A stretch of 64,000 nucleotides of DNA. Origin: Bacteroidota bacterium. Lineage in GTDB: Bacteria; Bacteroidota; Bacteroidia; Chitinophagales; Chitinophagaceae. The notes under the pieces are model-generated. The model saw only the letters and a program-made list of their open reading frames with translations. It had not been told where the DNA came from and ran no database searches. The translations under genes and the position numbers were made by a program. The DNA lies in NCBI GenBank assembly GCA_018266575.1, contig JAFEAE010000014.1, forward strand, positions 120,487 to 184,486, written 5' to 3'. Below are positions 34,384 to 44,174 of this stretch, piece after piece (positions within the stretch are counted from its first letter, which is position 1; each line of letters begins with the position of its first letter).

Positions 34384-35784
34384 TCACCAGTTAAAATAAT
34401 TCTTTGCGTTATAATAACAAATATCCTGTATCACTTTTCCTGTCCACGTAATATCGTTCGGCAATTCTCCATTTTCTATTTCGTTTCCGAAGATATTGCA
34501 AAGTACCCTTCTGAAATATTCATGACGGGGATAAGAAAGAAAACTTCTTGAATCGGTAAGCATGCCAACAAACCTGCTTAACAATCCCATATTTGAAAGT
34601 GCATTGATCTGTTTCTCCATTCCGTCTTTCTGATCCAAAAACCACCATGCAGAACCATATTGAATTTTACCGGCAACTGAGCCATCATTAAAATTTCCGA
34701 TCATTGCGGCCATCAATGCATTATCGGACGGATTGAGATTATACAAAATTGTTTTTGCAAGCTGATTGGTTTTATCAAGGGTATCTAAAAAACGCGACAA
34801 TATTTTCCCCTGTGAAAAATCGCCAATGGAATCCCAGCCCGTATCAGGACCGAGATTTTTCAACAAACGGGAATTATTATTCCGCAATGCCCCAAGATGA
34901 AATTGCTGCACCCATTTTTTTTCCCAATCCCATATTGCAAGTTCAATTAAGATGGCCGATTTGAATTTATTTTTTTCTTCATAACTCAATTCATTTCCTG
35001 AACGGATTTTTTGAAATATAGATTTGATTTCACCATCTGTATATTCTTCCGCATACAAGTGTTCCAGCCCATGATCAGAAACAACACAGCCATTCGCGGA
35101 AAAGAAATCATGACGTTGTTTTAATGCAAGTAAATAATCATTGTAATTTGAAATAGATATATTTGAAACCGCTTCAATCTTATTTATATATTGATTAAAT
35201 CCGTTTGCATCATCCACACTCATTGCTTTGTCCGGGCGAAACGTCGGCAATATTTTTATTTCAAACTGATCCTGCTTGATTTTTTGATGATAAGATAAAG
35301 TATCAGCAGGATCGTCTGTAGTGCAAACCACCTGCACTTTCATTTTGCGTAAAAGATTTTTTACGGAATACCCAGGCGAACGCAATTTCTCTGAGCATTC
35401 ATCGTAAATTCTCTTTGCATTTTGCGGGTTAATAATTTCGTGAGTATCAAAATAACGCTGTAGTTCAAGATGTGTCCAGTGAAATAACGGGTTACGTAAT
35501 GTATAGGGAACTGTTTCTGCCCATTTCTCAAATTTTTCGAAATCATTTTTCATTCCCGTACAGTAACTTTCATCAACACCGTTTGCACGCATTGCACGCC
35601 ATTTGTAATGGTCGCCGTAGAGCCATGCCTGTGTAAGGTTTTGAAAATTAATATCGGCAGCAATCTGATCAGGTGGAAGGTGACAATGATAATCGATTAC
35701 CGGCAGATGCCCTGCAAATTCATGAAACAGGTATTTAGCCGTTTCTGTTCCCAATAAAAAATGTTCATCTAAAAACTTTTTCAT
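34384..35784 (-). CDS. uxaC: Glucuronate/uronate isomerase
   Basis: 466 residues, the usual UxaC length. Seen are LGTETAKYLFHEFAGHLPVI, then DYHCHLPPDQIA, which provides the metal-site His residues of this amidohydrolase-fold isomerase, VQVVCTTDDPADTL, and the C-terminal DSRSFLSYPRHEYFRRVLCN. It converts D-glucuronate to fructuronate and D-galacturonate to tagaturonate in the cytoplasm. It sits between uxaB upstream (78 bases) and the KDPG aldolase downstream (10 bases), forming a uronate-degradation operon. Confidence 0.96.
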   Translation of the reverse strand: MKKFLDEHFLLGTETAKYLFHEFAGHLPVIDYHCHLPPDQIAADINFQNLTQAWLYGDHYKWRAMRANGVDESYCTGMKNDFEKFEKWAETVPYTLRNPLFHWTHLELQRYFDTHEIINPQNAKRIYDECSEKLRSPGYSVKNLLRKMKVQVVCTTDDPADTLSYHQKIKQDQFEIKILPTFRPDKAMSVDDANGFNQYINKIEAVSNISISNYNDYLLALKQRHDFFSANGCVVSDHGLEHLYAEEYTDGEIKSIFQKIRSGNELSYEEKNKFKSAILIELAIWDWEKKWVQQFHLGALRNNNSRLLKNLGPDTGWDSIGDFSQGKILSRFLDTLDKTNQLAKTILYNLNPSDNALMAAMIGNFNDGSVAGKIQYGSAWWFLDQKDGMEKQINALSNMGLLSRFVGMLTDSRSFLSYPRHEYFRRVLCNIFGNEIENGELPNDITWTGKVIQDICYYNAKNYFNW

Positions 35785-35862
35785 TCTTTCTTTAAATACC
35801 TGTTAAGATAAATAATATGATTTCATTATAATTATTCAGCATTTTTTACCCGCGAACAACAA

Positions 35863-37380
35863 TTATTTCCCCAAATAATTTTCCATTGTTTTTTCAACAC
35901 CGTTCTGTAAAATCGAAAAACAATTTTTCGTCACAGCTTCTGCAAATCCGGGGAGTTGGGTAAGATCTGTTTCCCATAAAAAATTATCTGACAAAATATT
36001 TTTCACTACACCGTCAATATTTTTTTCCTGCCAGTGTTTTGCTATATGGATTGCTTTGTCATCATTAATTATATACGGCGTTTTTTCTGTTCCGCCGTAA
36101 ATTTTATCGCCTTCAATCCTCACCGGTTTCATGAATAAAATATACCCTGAAAAGCCTAAAGCAATTAATGAAGGGGCTGAATGATTTTTTTCGTAATGCT
36201 TTTGAAGAATGGGAACATTGCGCATTAGCATTTTGGATGAATACTGTAAAGTAATATTCAACCAGAAATGTTCTATAAAAGGATTTGCAAAACGGTCAAT
36301 TACTTTTTTACTAAATTCAACCGCCTGAGCATGATTTAAATTTTCAGAAATGATCGCGTTGGTGATTTCATCAACCATTATATTATTTACAAATTTCCTG
36401 AAGGTAGTATTTTGCATAGCATCTTTCACTGTAGAAAAGCCGGCAATCACAGCAAGCCCGCACGAAAGTGTGTGTGTGCCGTTCAACAACCTGAGTTTAA
36501 GTTCACGATAAACGGTGATATCAGGAGCAATGATTACTCCTTCATCAATTACCGAAAAAGACAATATTTCATTTACTTTTTTATCAGATGCTTCAATAGC
36601 CCACAAACGATACGGTTCTGTCATGATCATTAAATCATCTTCATAACCTAATTGATTTTCGATTACTTTTTTCTCATCAGGCTTTAGTTTTCCCGGAACA
36701 ATTCTGTCTACAAGCGAACTGCAGAAATGGTTGGCGGTATTCATCCACTCAATAAATACCTCATCCAATTTATTCAAACCAGCAAGCCTGTTCAAAATAT
36801 CCTGGAGTTTTTTTCCATTATCGGGGATAAGTTCTGTGGGGATAATCACAAGGCCGTGTTCTTTGCTTCCTGCAAAATGTAAAAAACGCTGATGCAAAAA
36901 CGCAAGAAGTTTTCCGGGAAAAGACAATGGTGGCTTTGCAAGAATAGAATCGTCTTCTTTTAACACCAACCCTACTTCTGTAGTATTTGAAATTACAACC
37001 CGGATATTTTCATCGGCGGCATACCCAAGAATGGTATTCCATTCGTCTTGTGCAGACAACACCCTGCTTATAGATGCATTTAAAAAAAACTCTTCTACTT
37101 TATTTCCGTTTTCAATTCCTTTAACGCAGATAGTATAGAGGTTATCCTGTTCATCAAATGCGTTAGTATCGCCGGAATTTGTTGATTTTACAACAATAAT
37201 TCTCCCGTTGAAAACCCCTTTCTTATTTGCATTATCAATAAAAAATTCCGGCAAACCGCGCAACAAAACACCGGTACCGAACTGCAAAATTTTTTCAGGT
37301 AATTGAAAGATGGCAGATTGAGGGACACTGATTTTTTCGGAACTAACAACTTTTTGAAGCGCCTGTTGGGAAATGACCAT
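35863..37380 (-). CDS. uxaB: Tagaturonate reductase
   Basis: 505 residues from the ATG ending at 37380; an in-frame start 20 codons upstream has no support. It belongs to the mannitol dehydrogenase superfamily: KILQFGTGVLLRGLPEFFID and GRIIVVKSTNSGD form the nucleotide-binding region, VVISNTTEVGLVL is conserved, and KLRLLNGTHTLSCGLAVIAG contains the catalytic Lys-Asn-His set. The reaction is tagaturonate + NADH to altronate, the step after UxaC. Altronate dehydratase and KDG kinase, needed between here and KDPG aldolase, are not in the window. Confidence 0.93.
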   Translation of the reverse strand: MVISQQALQKVVSSEKISVPQSAIFQLPEKILQFGTGVLLRGLPEFFIDNANKKGVFNGRIIVVKSTNSGDTNAFDEQDNLYTICVKGIENGNKVEEFFLNASISRVLSAQDEWNTILGYAADENIRVVISNTTEVGLVLKEDDSILAKPPLSFPGKLLAFLHQRFLHFAGSKEHGLVIIPTELIPDNGKKLQDILNRLAGLNKLDEVFIEWMNTANHFCSSLVDRIVPGKLKPDEKKVIENQLGYEDDLMIMTEPYRLWAIEASDKKVNEILSFSVIDEGVIIAPDITVYRELKLRLLNGTHTLSCGLAVIAGFSTVKDAMQNTTFRKFVNNIMVDEITNAIISENLNHAQAVEFSKKVIDRFANPFIEHFWLNITLQYSSKMLMRNVPILQKHYEKNHSAPSLIALGFSGYILFMKPVRIEGDKIYGGTEKTPYIINDDKAIHIAKHWQEKNIDGVVKNILSDNFLWETDLTQLPGFAEAVTKNCFSILQNGVEKTMENYLGK

Positions 37381-37458
37381 AATATTTAACGTGAATTGTT
37401 CGGGGGAATTGACCAAAAAGGCCGATTCAATAATTAACACGATAAAAATACGGCAATG

Positions 37459-37896
37459 CTAAATAGGTAAGAGCAATTCAACATCATATTTTTTTGAGAT
37501 GATGTTGAATGAGTCCGACAATTTCGTGCGGTCTTCGCCGGTTGTTTTGGAAAGAGAAAACCGGAGTTTCTTATTTTTCTTTGTGATAAATCGCACACTT
37601 GAATAACCAAATTGAATTTGTTTGACGTTCTTCCAGTTCACTACCGAAGCCCACGGGAACTCCTGCCTGTACTTTACATATTGATCTGTAACTATAATAT
37701 ATTTTACCTGGTTCAGTTTAAACAATTGCCTGACAAGTGCCAGAAAAATGACAATATTTATGCCTATCATCAATACCTCCTTTGAAGTAGCCCGGTGTTG
37801 CACAAATAAATACCCAAGTTTATAAAGCATGATGGGAAAGGCAATGCCAACGTAAATTATTGCAGCCCATTTAAGCAGTTGGTTGATCAACGACAT
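37459..37896 (-). CDS. Small membrane protein with a PH-like domain
   Basis: 145 residues from the ATG ending at 37896; a 14-residue upstream extension is less likely. Two helices (about residues 8-28 and 38-58) are followed by a 75-residue beta-rich cytoplasmic part (QVKYIIVTDQYVKYRQEFPW, then SSVRFITKKNKKLRFSL) that resembles bacterial PH-like domains. No function is known. It precedes uxaB on the same strand by 78 bases but has no obvious link to it. Confidence 0.6.
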   Translation of the reverse strand: MSLINQLLKWAAIIYVGIAFPIMLYKLGYLFVQHRATSKEVLMIGINIVIFLALVRQLFKLNQVKYIIVTDQYVKYRQEFPWASVVNWKNVKQIQFGYSSVRFITKKNKKLRFSLSKTTGEDRTKLSDSFNIISKKYDVELLLPI

Positions 37897-38120
37897 TTTC
37901 AACTCGCTTCTTTTTGCATCAATTCTACAATATGTCATGGGTATGAAAAGTAAATCGGACTTAAAACGGAAGTTATTGTTTATATGTTATTTACAAAGTT
38001 ATCTTTTTCCGATTTATAAGGGTATTATTTATTTTTTCCGGGCAGGGCACAATAAACAATATTTATTCCCCGTTGGCGTTTATTCAATGTAAGGGTTTCC
38101 CTAAAGCCAATATCCGAATT

Positions 38121-38579
38121 ATGAATGCCACTACCAACCAAAAACAACATGCTTCCGCATGGATTTTGAAAACTTTATGTACTAACCGCCGCTGGTTTGA
38201 TGAAATGCGCCTCGCAGGCCAACAAAATTTCGAGAGACAGTATCATTACATTCCGCTTATAGATATTGCACAATCTTCAGCAAGATATGACATTCGCGTT
38301 CTGCGTGATGCTTGTTATGAATTACAGAAAAATAACCATCTTGACATCTGGGGCGATGACTACGAACCTTATGGAATGCTGGTGCAGGTAACTGCCGAAG
38401 GTGTCGGCGCCAATGAGCAATTATTTTATGGCAAAGAAGCGACATCAATAATGAAGAGAGCGTTGAATATTTTTGCAGTTGTTACCACCATAATCGTAAT
38501 TGCAATCGGGCTTAACAAAACAGTATTTCACAAACATGTTAAAAGTCCCCTTAACCAAACACAGAGTGTAGAAAAATAA
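38121..38579 (+). CDS. Hypothetical protein with a C-terminal membrane anchor
   Basis: 152 residues from the ATG at 38121; a TTG at 38073 would add 16. The first 105 residues are soluble (WILKTLCTNRRWFDEMRLAG, then YDIRVLRDACYELQKNNHLD) and look like a winged-helix-sized domain, but no family is recognised. One membrane helix lies at about 120-138. It is followed by a hairpin terminator at 38592. Confidence 0.55.
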   Translation: MNATTNQKQHASAWILKTLCTNRRWFDEMRLAGQQNFERQYHYIPLIDIAQSSARYDIRVLRDACYELQKNNHLDIWGDDYEPYGMLVQVTAEGVGANEQLFYGKEATSIMKRALNIFAVVTTIIVIAIGLNKTVFHKHVKSPLNQTQSVEK

Positions 38580-38591
38580 ATTAAAAAATAA

Positions 38592-38612
38592 CCCGCTTTT
38601 TGCGGGATTATT
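38592..38612. terminator. Bidirectional terminator
   Basis: CCCGC and GCGGG pair around TTTTT. A T-rich run follows on the plus strand (ATTATTTTTT), and on the minus strand the mirror reads TTATTTTTTAA. It lies between two convergent genes, 12 bases after one stop and 10 before the other. Confidence 0.8.
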
Positions 38613-38621
38613 TTTTAAAAA

Positions 38622-39146
38622 CTATTTTCCTTCAAAATCATCTCTTTGCGCTTTTAATGAGCGTACCATCTGCCCAAAATCAAATTTCTTTACTAAAGCA
38701 GTTACAGCTTGGGCAATGCGTTTTGCTTGTGTTGCTTCTGTTTTCGCACTCTTGATCCAATTGCCAAAATAATTCTGATGCGATAATGGAAGTGTTTTAA
38801 AAAATTCTAAGGCTTCCGGTTCATCATCAAGACATTCCAACAATGCAGCCGGAGGTTTTGGTTTGTTAGTATCTTCTTCCAACTGTACATTTAACTTATC
38901 CCCTTTTGTTTTCCGTATAGCTTTCCGCATTGCCGCATTTAGGGGAATGATAAAATCACCTGCACCCATTGGCAATAGCGCAACAGATTTAATCGGGTGA
39001 TCATCTAATTTTCCCTTTACACGAAATGATTTTTTGTTACCAGGTTTTAATTTTTGCGCAATCTTCGCAGGGATTGTAATGTATGTCCATCCTGTTTTTT
39101 CTCCTTGTTCAGCAAACTTCATTATCGTAACTACAAATTGCACCAT
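38622..39146 (-). CDS. YdeI/OmpD-associated protein with DUF1905 domain
   Basis: 174 residues. Residues 5-85 fit DUF1905 (GWTYITIPAKIAQKLKPGNK, then SFRVKGKLDDHPIKSVALLP), and residues 105-165 fit the YdeI/OmpD-associated domain (EALEFFKTLPLSHQNYFGNW, then IKSAKTEATQAKRI). In enterobacteria YdeI-like proteins are tied to antimicrobial-peptide resistance; in Bacteroidota they are common small cytoplasmic proteins of unknown role. It lies 12 bases downstream of the C45-type hydrolase gene (39159-40568), probably in the same transcript. Confidence 0.85.
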   Translation of the reverse strand: MVQFVVTIMKFAEQGEKTGWTYITIPAKIAQKLKPGNKKSFRVKGKLDDHPIKSVALLPMGAGDFIIPLNAAMRKAIRKTKGDKLNVQLEEDTNKPKPPAALLECLDDEPEALEFFKTLPLSHQNYFGNWIKSAKTEATQAKRIAQAVTALVKKFDFGQMVRSLKAQRDDFEGK

Positions 39147-39158
39147 GCAAAAATCAAT

Positions 39159-40568
39159 TTATTTTTTTGCCTCGAATAACGTCCATGGATATGCGGGCAT
39201 ATTCATTAAATATTTTGACAGCCATGCATGCTCAGGATGTTTTTTATAAAATTCTGCCCCGATAAAATCCTGTCCGCACGGATGCCCCATATGCGCCCAG
39301 AATTTCATATCCTTTGCAAGGGATGCGGTGGTAACTTTTCCCTGCACTGCGCCCATTGGATAATAGGCCGGTTCATCCCATTCTGCACAACCCTTTCCGT
39401 CTTCATCAATATGTCCGCAAATAACGCATCGGTTATTTTCATTTTTATTTGCCGTTGCATCTACATGGTCTGCTTCGATTTGTTTCCCGGTTTCTGCATC
39501 AATCTTTCCTTTCAAATCTACCTCCACTAATTTTTCCATGCGCAGTTTACGTGCATTAGGCGAACTGGTATTATCATGTACATTAAATGTTGTTTCCTGT
39601 GCAATTAATGTGGAATCGCTTGCAAAATTTGATCCGATCATCGCTGTATCTTTAGAGCGCCATACACGAACATTTTTCAAACCAAGTTCAAGTTTTGCCA
39701 CTTCATTTGTTTTTGTATCACCGATCAGCCAATCATTCGCATAGCCTCCATTATTCCCTTCGGTAAAAATTCTAACGACATCATCAATCGAATTGCTGTA
39801 TTGTGCTGCTTTTCTTGCACGAACAAATTCAGGGATTGCAGTAGAATCAAACCCTTTGAATTGCGTGATCGTAGTTTCGGTTATTAATATCCCGTTATTG
39901 GTAATGAGAAAATCATCACCACTATGAATAAAGCCCGGGAAGCAATCCATCAAAATATGATTACCATGTTCGGGAATAATATCTGCAATAATATTCCAGT
40001 GCTGCCCTACTATATAATCAGTCCAGTTGTTATGCCCCATCACAATTTTTCCATCTTTGGTATAGCTTCCTGTTGCAATGAAAGCGCTGCAATTGCCCGG
40101 AGCCTTATTATCGCCGCTTCCCGGTTTCATTTTGTCCATTAATTGTGGCACATAATAATAAGCGAGTTCTTCATAGGCATTCAATGCAGCAATATCAAGG
40201 CTGTCGTAATTTTTTTGTTTTGCATGAAGCCCTGCAACAATTCCGTTGATCTCATCTTTATATTCACGATCGATCTTATCCCACAAAAAATCTTTTGCGC
40301 AATTGCGATAAAAAGCCCAATCTTTTTTTGTTGCATGAGGAATAAAATAGGCAAACATTTTAAGCGCCGTATCAATTTCATCTGCAATCAGGTAGCCATG
40401 TTGATATCCTATTTCAGAAGGGGTTCCTTCGAGATGAATATATACCCAGCCGTTTTTATTTTCACGGGAAGCTTTCGCCAACGGATTTTCCTTTTTTCCC
40501 GTTTGGCAGGAAATAATTACAACGAAAAAAAATACAGGAATGAGTTTTGTTGAAGAAAAGAATTTCAT
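39159..40568 (-). CDS. C45-type/phospholipase B-like N-terminal-nucleophile hydrolase (lipoprotein)
   Basis: 469 residues with a lipobox leader (VVIISC, Cys21), so an anchored envelope protein. The fold is that of N-terminal-nucleophile amidohydrolases of the acyl-CoA:6-APA acyltransferase/phospholipase B-like group: GTPSEIGYQHGYLIADEI at the start, the presumed nucleophile Cys160 in PGNCSAFIATG exposed by self-cleavage, GHNNWTDYIVGQHW, and NGILITETTI. It probably hydrolyses an amide or lipid ester. The end contains a Cys/His cluster (RCVICGHIDEDGKGC) that could bind metal. It shares a likely transcript with the YdeI-like gene. Confidence 0.83.
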   Translation of the reverse strand: MKFFSSTKLIPVFFFVVIISCQTGKKENPLAKASRENKNGWVYIHLEGTPSEIGYQHGYLIADEIDTALKMFAYFIPHATKKDWAFYRNCAKDFLWDKIDREYKDEINGIVAGLHAKQKNYDSLDIAALNAYEELAYYYVPQLMDKMKPGSGDNKAPGNCSAFIATGSYTKDGKIVMGHNNWTDYIVGQHWNIIADIIPEHGNHILMDCFPGFIHSGDDFLITNNGILITETTITQFKGFDSTAIPEFVRARKAAQYSNSIDDVVRIFTEGNNGGYANDWLIGDTKTNEVAKLELGLKNVRVWRSKDTAMIGSNFASDSTLIAQETTFNVHDNTSSPNARKLRMEKLVEVDLKGKIDAETGKQIEADHVDATANKNENNRCVICGHIDEDGKGCAEWDEPAYYPMGAVQGKVTTASLAKDMKFWAHMGHPCGQDFIGAEFYKKHPEHAWLSKYLMNMPAYPWTLFEAKK

Positions 40569-40739
40569 TGAAGAAAATTTAGCCGTGAAATGTTTTGGTT
40601 GATAATATAAATATATGAATAAAAAAAAGCAACTGCCATTCTGTGTTTCAGAGCTTCAGTGGCATTTTCCATTGTACCATTATCATCATTGTTACAGAAA
40701 GACTGAAGCACTGAAATGAAATTGAAATAAGGGAAAGTT

Positions 40740-40794
40740 TTTGTCAGACCGGGACGGTCAGACAAAGGAATGCCCCAACTTTCGTTGAGGCATT
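40740..40794 (-). terminator. Two successive stem-loops between minus-strand genes
   Basis: Hairpin one: TTTGTC/GACAAA continuing to GACC/GGTC with one mismatch (40740-40766). Hairpin two: AATGCC/GGCATT continuing to CAAC/GTTG around TTTC, one mismatch (40769-40794). They lie 20 bases after the DsbA-like gene stop (read on the minus strand). A T-run is lacking, so termination is probable but not certain; attenuation or mRNA protection are alternatives. Confidence 0.45.
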
Positions 40795-40813
40795 TCATTC
40801 TTATAATGAACAA

Positions 40814-41386
40814 TCATGCTCTTTGTTTGGTAGCGGGTTTGCGTTTTGCTTTTCTCAATGCTGAATCGATTTCTTTACTTAACGCATCGAAAGTTGGTTT
40901 GCCGGTGAAAAGTTCCCCATTAATAAAAAATGCCGGAACATCTTTCACACCTTTATCCAATCCTTCACGCAGATCACCCTGAACCTGCCATCCATAAGTT
41001 GCATTAACCAAATCATCCAGGAAACGTTTATTATTAATGCCCGCTTCCATGGAATGCAATTTTAAACTGGTAGTACCCAGGTTACGGCGGTTTGCAAATA
41101 ACACATTGTGCATTTCCCAAAACTTTCCTTCCTGTGCAGCAGCAACGGATGCTTCAGCAGCTTTCAGGCTTCTCTGGTGAATTTTTGTTAACGGAAAATG
41201 CCTGAAATTAAACCGGATCTTTCCTTCATATTCATCAAGCAACTGCTTCACTACTTCGTTTGCCTTTGCACAAGCTTCACTTTCGTAGTCGCCAAATTCA
41301 GTTAATGTTACTGTTGCCTTTTTGTCGCCGACAAAAATATCTTTAGTTGGTATTATTTCAACTATTTCTTTAGGTTTCATTGCCAT
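40814..41386 (-). CDS. DsbA-like thioredoxin-fold protein lacking the first active-site Cys
   Basis: 190 residues without a signal peptide. The fold matches the DsbA/Thioredoxin_4 family, close to the domain found at the C terminus of some NhaA antiporters: ATVTLTEFGDYES, KIRFNFRHFPLTKIHQRSLK, and the cis-Pro loop DVPAFFINGELFTG. Where the family has CPYC, this protein reads SEAC (Ser36-Cys39), so a classical dithiol exchange is not possible. It may act as a monothiol protein or a chaperone-like binder. It lies 68 bases after clpB on the same strand. Confidence 0.85.
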   Translation of the reverse strand: MAMKPKEIVEIIPTKDIFVGDKKATVTLTEFGDYESEACAKANEVVKQLLDEYEGKIRFNFRHFPLTKIHQRSLKAAEASVAAAQEGKFWEMHNVLFANRRNLGTTSLKLHSMEAGINNKRFLDDLVNATYGWQVQGDLREGLDKGVKDVPAFFINGELFTGKPTFDALSKEIDSALRKAKRKPATKQRA

Positions 41387-41454
41387 ACTTCCAGTTTAAC
41401 AATTTTTAATTCAATTTGGTTCAGTGCCTTACCTGTAATCAAAAAACAAGATAC

Positions 41455-44106
41455 TTATTTAGAAGTAACTTTTGATGATTTTGTTTTCTGCTGGTTTTCC
41501 GGCTCGTGCTTCTCGTTTCGGAAAACCACTACTCCATCGAACACATCTACCAATACCGGATGCGTTTTATCAATTTCGCCTGCCAATATTTTTTTACTTA
41601 ATTGATTTACAATTTCTTTTTGAATCAATCGCTTTAGTGGGCGAGCGCCAAATTGAGGATCGAACCCATTTTCAGCCAGATAATCAAGCAGGTAGTCACT
41701 AAACTGCAATATTATTCCATTTTTCTCTACCAATTTCGTTAAATCATTTAATTGTATCTTAATTATTCCTTTTATTTCGGTTTTGAGCAATGGCTGGAAC
41801 ATGATTATTTCATCAATCCTGTTCAAAAATTCCGGCCGGATCGTTTGTTTAAGCAGGTTAACTACTTCAAGCTTAGTCCTTTCCACTACTTCTTCCCTGT
41901 TCTTTTCCGAAATATTTTCAAAATTGTCCTGGATAATCTGGCTACCCATATTGCTGGTCATGATAATTATGGTGTTCTTAAAGTTCACCACACGGCCTTT
42001 ATTATCTGTAAGCCTGCCGTCATCCAGTACCTGCAATAGCACATTGAACACATCCGGGTGCGCTTTTTCAATCTCATCCAACAAAACCACACTGTATGGT
42101 TTGCGGCGAACGGCTTCTGTTAACTGGCCGCCTTCATCATAACCTACATATCCCGGAGGCGCACCAACCAACCGGCTCACGGTGTGTTTTTCCTGGTATT
42201 CGCTCATATCAATACGCGTCATCATTCCTTCATCGTCAAACAAATAATCCGCTAATGCCTTTGCCAGCTCCGTTTTACCAACACCTGTTGTTCCGAGAAA
42301 TATGAATGAACCTATGGGGCGTTTCGGATCCTGCAAACCTGCGCGGCTCCTGCGTATAGCATCTGCCACTGCAGTGATAGCTTCATCCTGCCCTACTACC
42401 CTTTTATGCAATTCATCTTCGAGGTTCAATAATTTTTCGCGTTCGCTTTGTAACATTTTAGATACCGGTATCCCTGTTGATTTTGCAACAGCTTCTGCTA
42501 TATCTTCTGCATCAACTTCTTCTTTCATTAAGCGTGAATTTTCGCTAATGGAAGCTAATTGATTGGAATAGTCTTCGATGATCTTTTCCTGTGCTTTTAT
42601 TTTTCCATAACGGATCTCTGCAACTTTTCCATATTCGCCTTCACGTTCAGCTTTCTCTGCCTGCAGTTTGAAATTCTCAATTTCCGATTTTGCGTTCTGT
42701 ACTTTCTCTACCAGATCTTTTTCCTGTTTCCATTTTGCTTTTAATGTATCGCGTTCAACACTCAGGTTACCGATCTCAGCACTTAATTCACGCAATTTAT
42801 CTTCATCATTTTCGCGTTTGATCGCTTCGCGTTCAATTTCAAGTTGTCGAATATTTCTTTCCAACTTATCCAGTTCCTCCGGCATCGAATTCATTTCCAA
42901 CCGAAGTTTTGCAGCGCTTTCATCGATCAGGTCGATTGCTTTGTCCGGAAGAAACCGATCAGTAATATAACGATGAGAAAGTTCCACTGCAGCAATGATT
43001 GCTTCATCTTTTATGCGAACATGATGATGCGTTTCATAACGGTCTTTCAATCCACGCAAAATAGAAATTGCATCTTCTTCATTCGGTTCATCGATCATTA
43101 CTTTCTGGAAACGGCGTTCAAGTGCTTTATCTTTTTCAAAAAATTTCTGGTATTCATTCAAGGTAGTTGCACCTATGGCTCTCAACTCGCCTCGTGCTAA
43201 TGCAGGTTTCAAAATGTTAGCCGCATCCATTGCGCCTTCACCGCCGCCGGCACCAACCAGGGTATGTATTTCATCAATGAAAAGAACGATCTCACCATCA
43301 CTTTCTGAAACTTCTTTTACCACGCTCTTCAAACGTTCTTCAAACTCACCTTTATATTTTGCACCGGCAATGAGCAAGCCCATATCCAGCGCATAAATTG
43401 TTTTTGACTTTAAATTTTCCGGCACATCACCATTAACGATACGATGCGCCAAACCTTCAGCGATAGCCGTTTTACCAACGCCTGGTTCGCCTACTAAAAT
43501 CGGGTTGTTCTTACTTCTGCGTGAAAGTATGTGCAACGTGCGGCGGATTTCTTCATCACGGCCGATAACGGGATCTAATTTTCCAGCCCTAGCCATTTCA
43601 TTTAAATTCTTTGCATATTTATTTAATGCGTTGAATTGAGTTTCGGAAGTCTGCGATGAAACAGTTGTCCCTTTACGTAAATCTTTGATTGCAGCAATCA
43701 ACCCCTTTTCGGTAAGGCCTGCATCTTTCAATAATTTTTCGGTATTATCATTTCCGTGAACGAGTGCAAGCAACAAATGTTCTACACTCACAAATTCATC
43801 GCCGAAAGTTTTTAATAAAGTGCCTGCGCGAAGAATTGCATTGTTTGCATCGCGGCTGATGGATTGTGCCGGTTCGCCGCCACTCACTTTAGGTAATTTA
43901 TTTATGCTTTCATCAAGTTTACTTTCAACAAAATTTACGTTTACGTTGTTTTTCTTGAGCAGGAAATTGATAGGCGAATTTTCGTCGGAAAGCAACGCTT
44001 TCAATATATGCTCCGTCTCAATGTTAGGATTTGAATTATTGAAAGCAATTTGCTGCGATTGAGCAATTGCTTCCTGTGCTTTAATAGTGAAATTATTTAG
44101 ATTCAT
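41455..44106 (-). CDS. clpB: ClpB protein disaggregase
   Basis: 883 residues from the ATG ending at 44106, which has a good AAGGAG 12 bases upstream; the in-frame start 34 codons earlier is not needed. Domain order: Clp-N repeats (1-145), AAA1 with Walker A GEPGVGKT (206-213), a long coiled-coil middle domain (about 410-530, rich in Glu/Lys/Arg), AAA2 with [17 protein letters not shown] and the arginine finger region, and the ClpB-type C terminus. It is a hexameric ATPase that works with DnaK to rescue aggregated proteins after stress. Confidence 0.97.
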   Translation of the reverse strand: MNLNNFTIKAQEAIAQSQQIAFNNSNPNIETEHILKALLSDENSPINFLLKKNNVNVNFVESKLDESINKLPKVSGGEPAQSISRDANNAILRAGTLLKTFGDEFVSVEHLLLALVHGNDNTEKLLKDAGLTEKGLIAAIKDLRKGTTVSSQTSETQFNALNKYAKNLNEMARAGKLDPVIGRDEEIRRTLHILSRRSKNNPILVGEPGVGKTAIAEGLAHRIVNGDVPENLKSKTIYALDMGLLIAGAKYKGEFEERLKSVVKEVSESDGEIVLFIDEIHTLVGAGGGEGAMDAANILKPALARGELRAIGATTLNEYQKFFEKDKALERRFQKVMIDEPNEEDAISILRGLKDRYETHHHVRIKDEAIIAAVELSHRYITDRFLPDKAIDLIDESAAKLRLEMNSMPEELDKLERNIRQLEIEREAIKRENDEDKLRELSAEIGNLSVERDTLKAKWKQEKDLVEKVQNAKSEIENFKLQAEKAEREGEYGKVAEIRYGKIKAQEKIIEDYSNQLASISENSRLMKEEVDAEDIAEAVAKSTGIPVSKMLQSEREKLLNLEDELHKRVVGQDEAITAVADAIRRSRAGLQDPKRPIGSFIFLGTTGVGKTELAKALADYLFDDEGMMTRIDMSEYQEKHTVSRLVGAPPGYVGYDEGGQLTEAVRRKPYSVVLLDEIEKAHPDVFNVLLQVLDDGRLTDNKGRVVNFKNTIIIMTSNMGSQIIQDNFENISEKNREEVVERTKLEVVNLLKQTIRPEFLNRIDEIIMFQPLLKTEIKGIIKIQLNDLTKLVEKNGIILQFSDYLLDYLAENGFDPQFGARPLKRLIQKEIVNQLSKKILAGEIDKTHPVLVDVFDGVVVFRNEKHEPENQQKTKSSKVTSK

Positions 44107-44174
44107 TTTACAGTTTCTCCTTATAATAATAACTTGGTGAACAAAATACAATCCAAAGCATAATCCCGGCAAAT

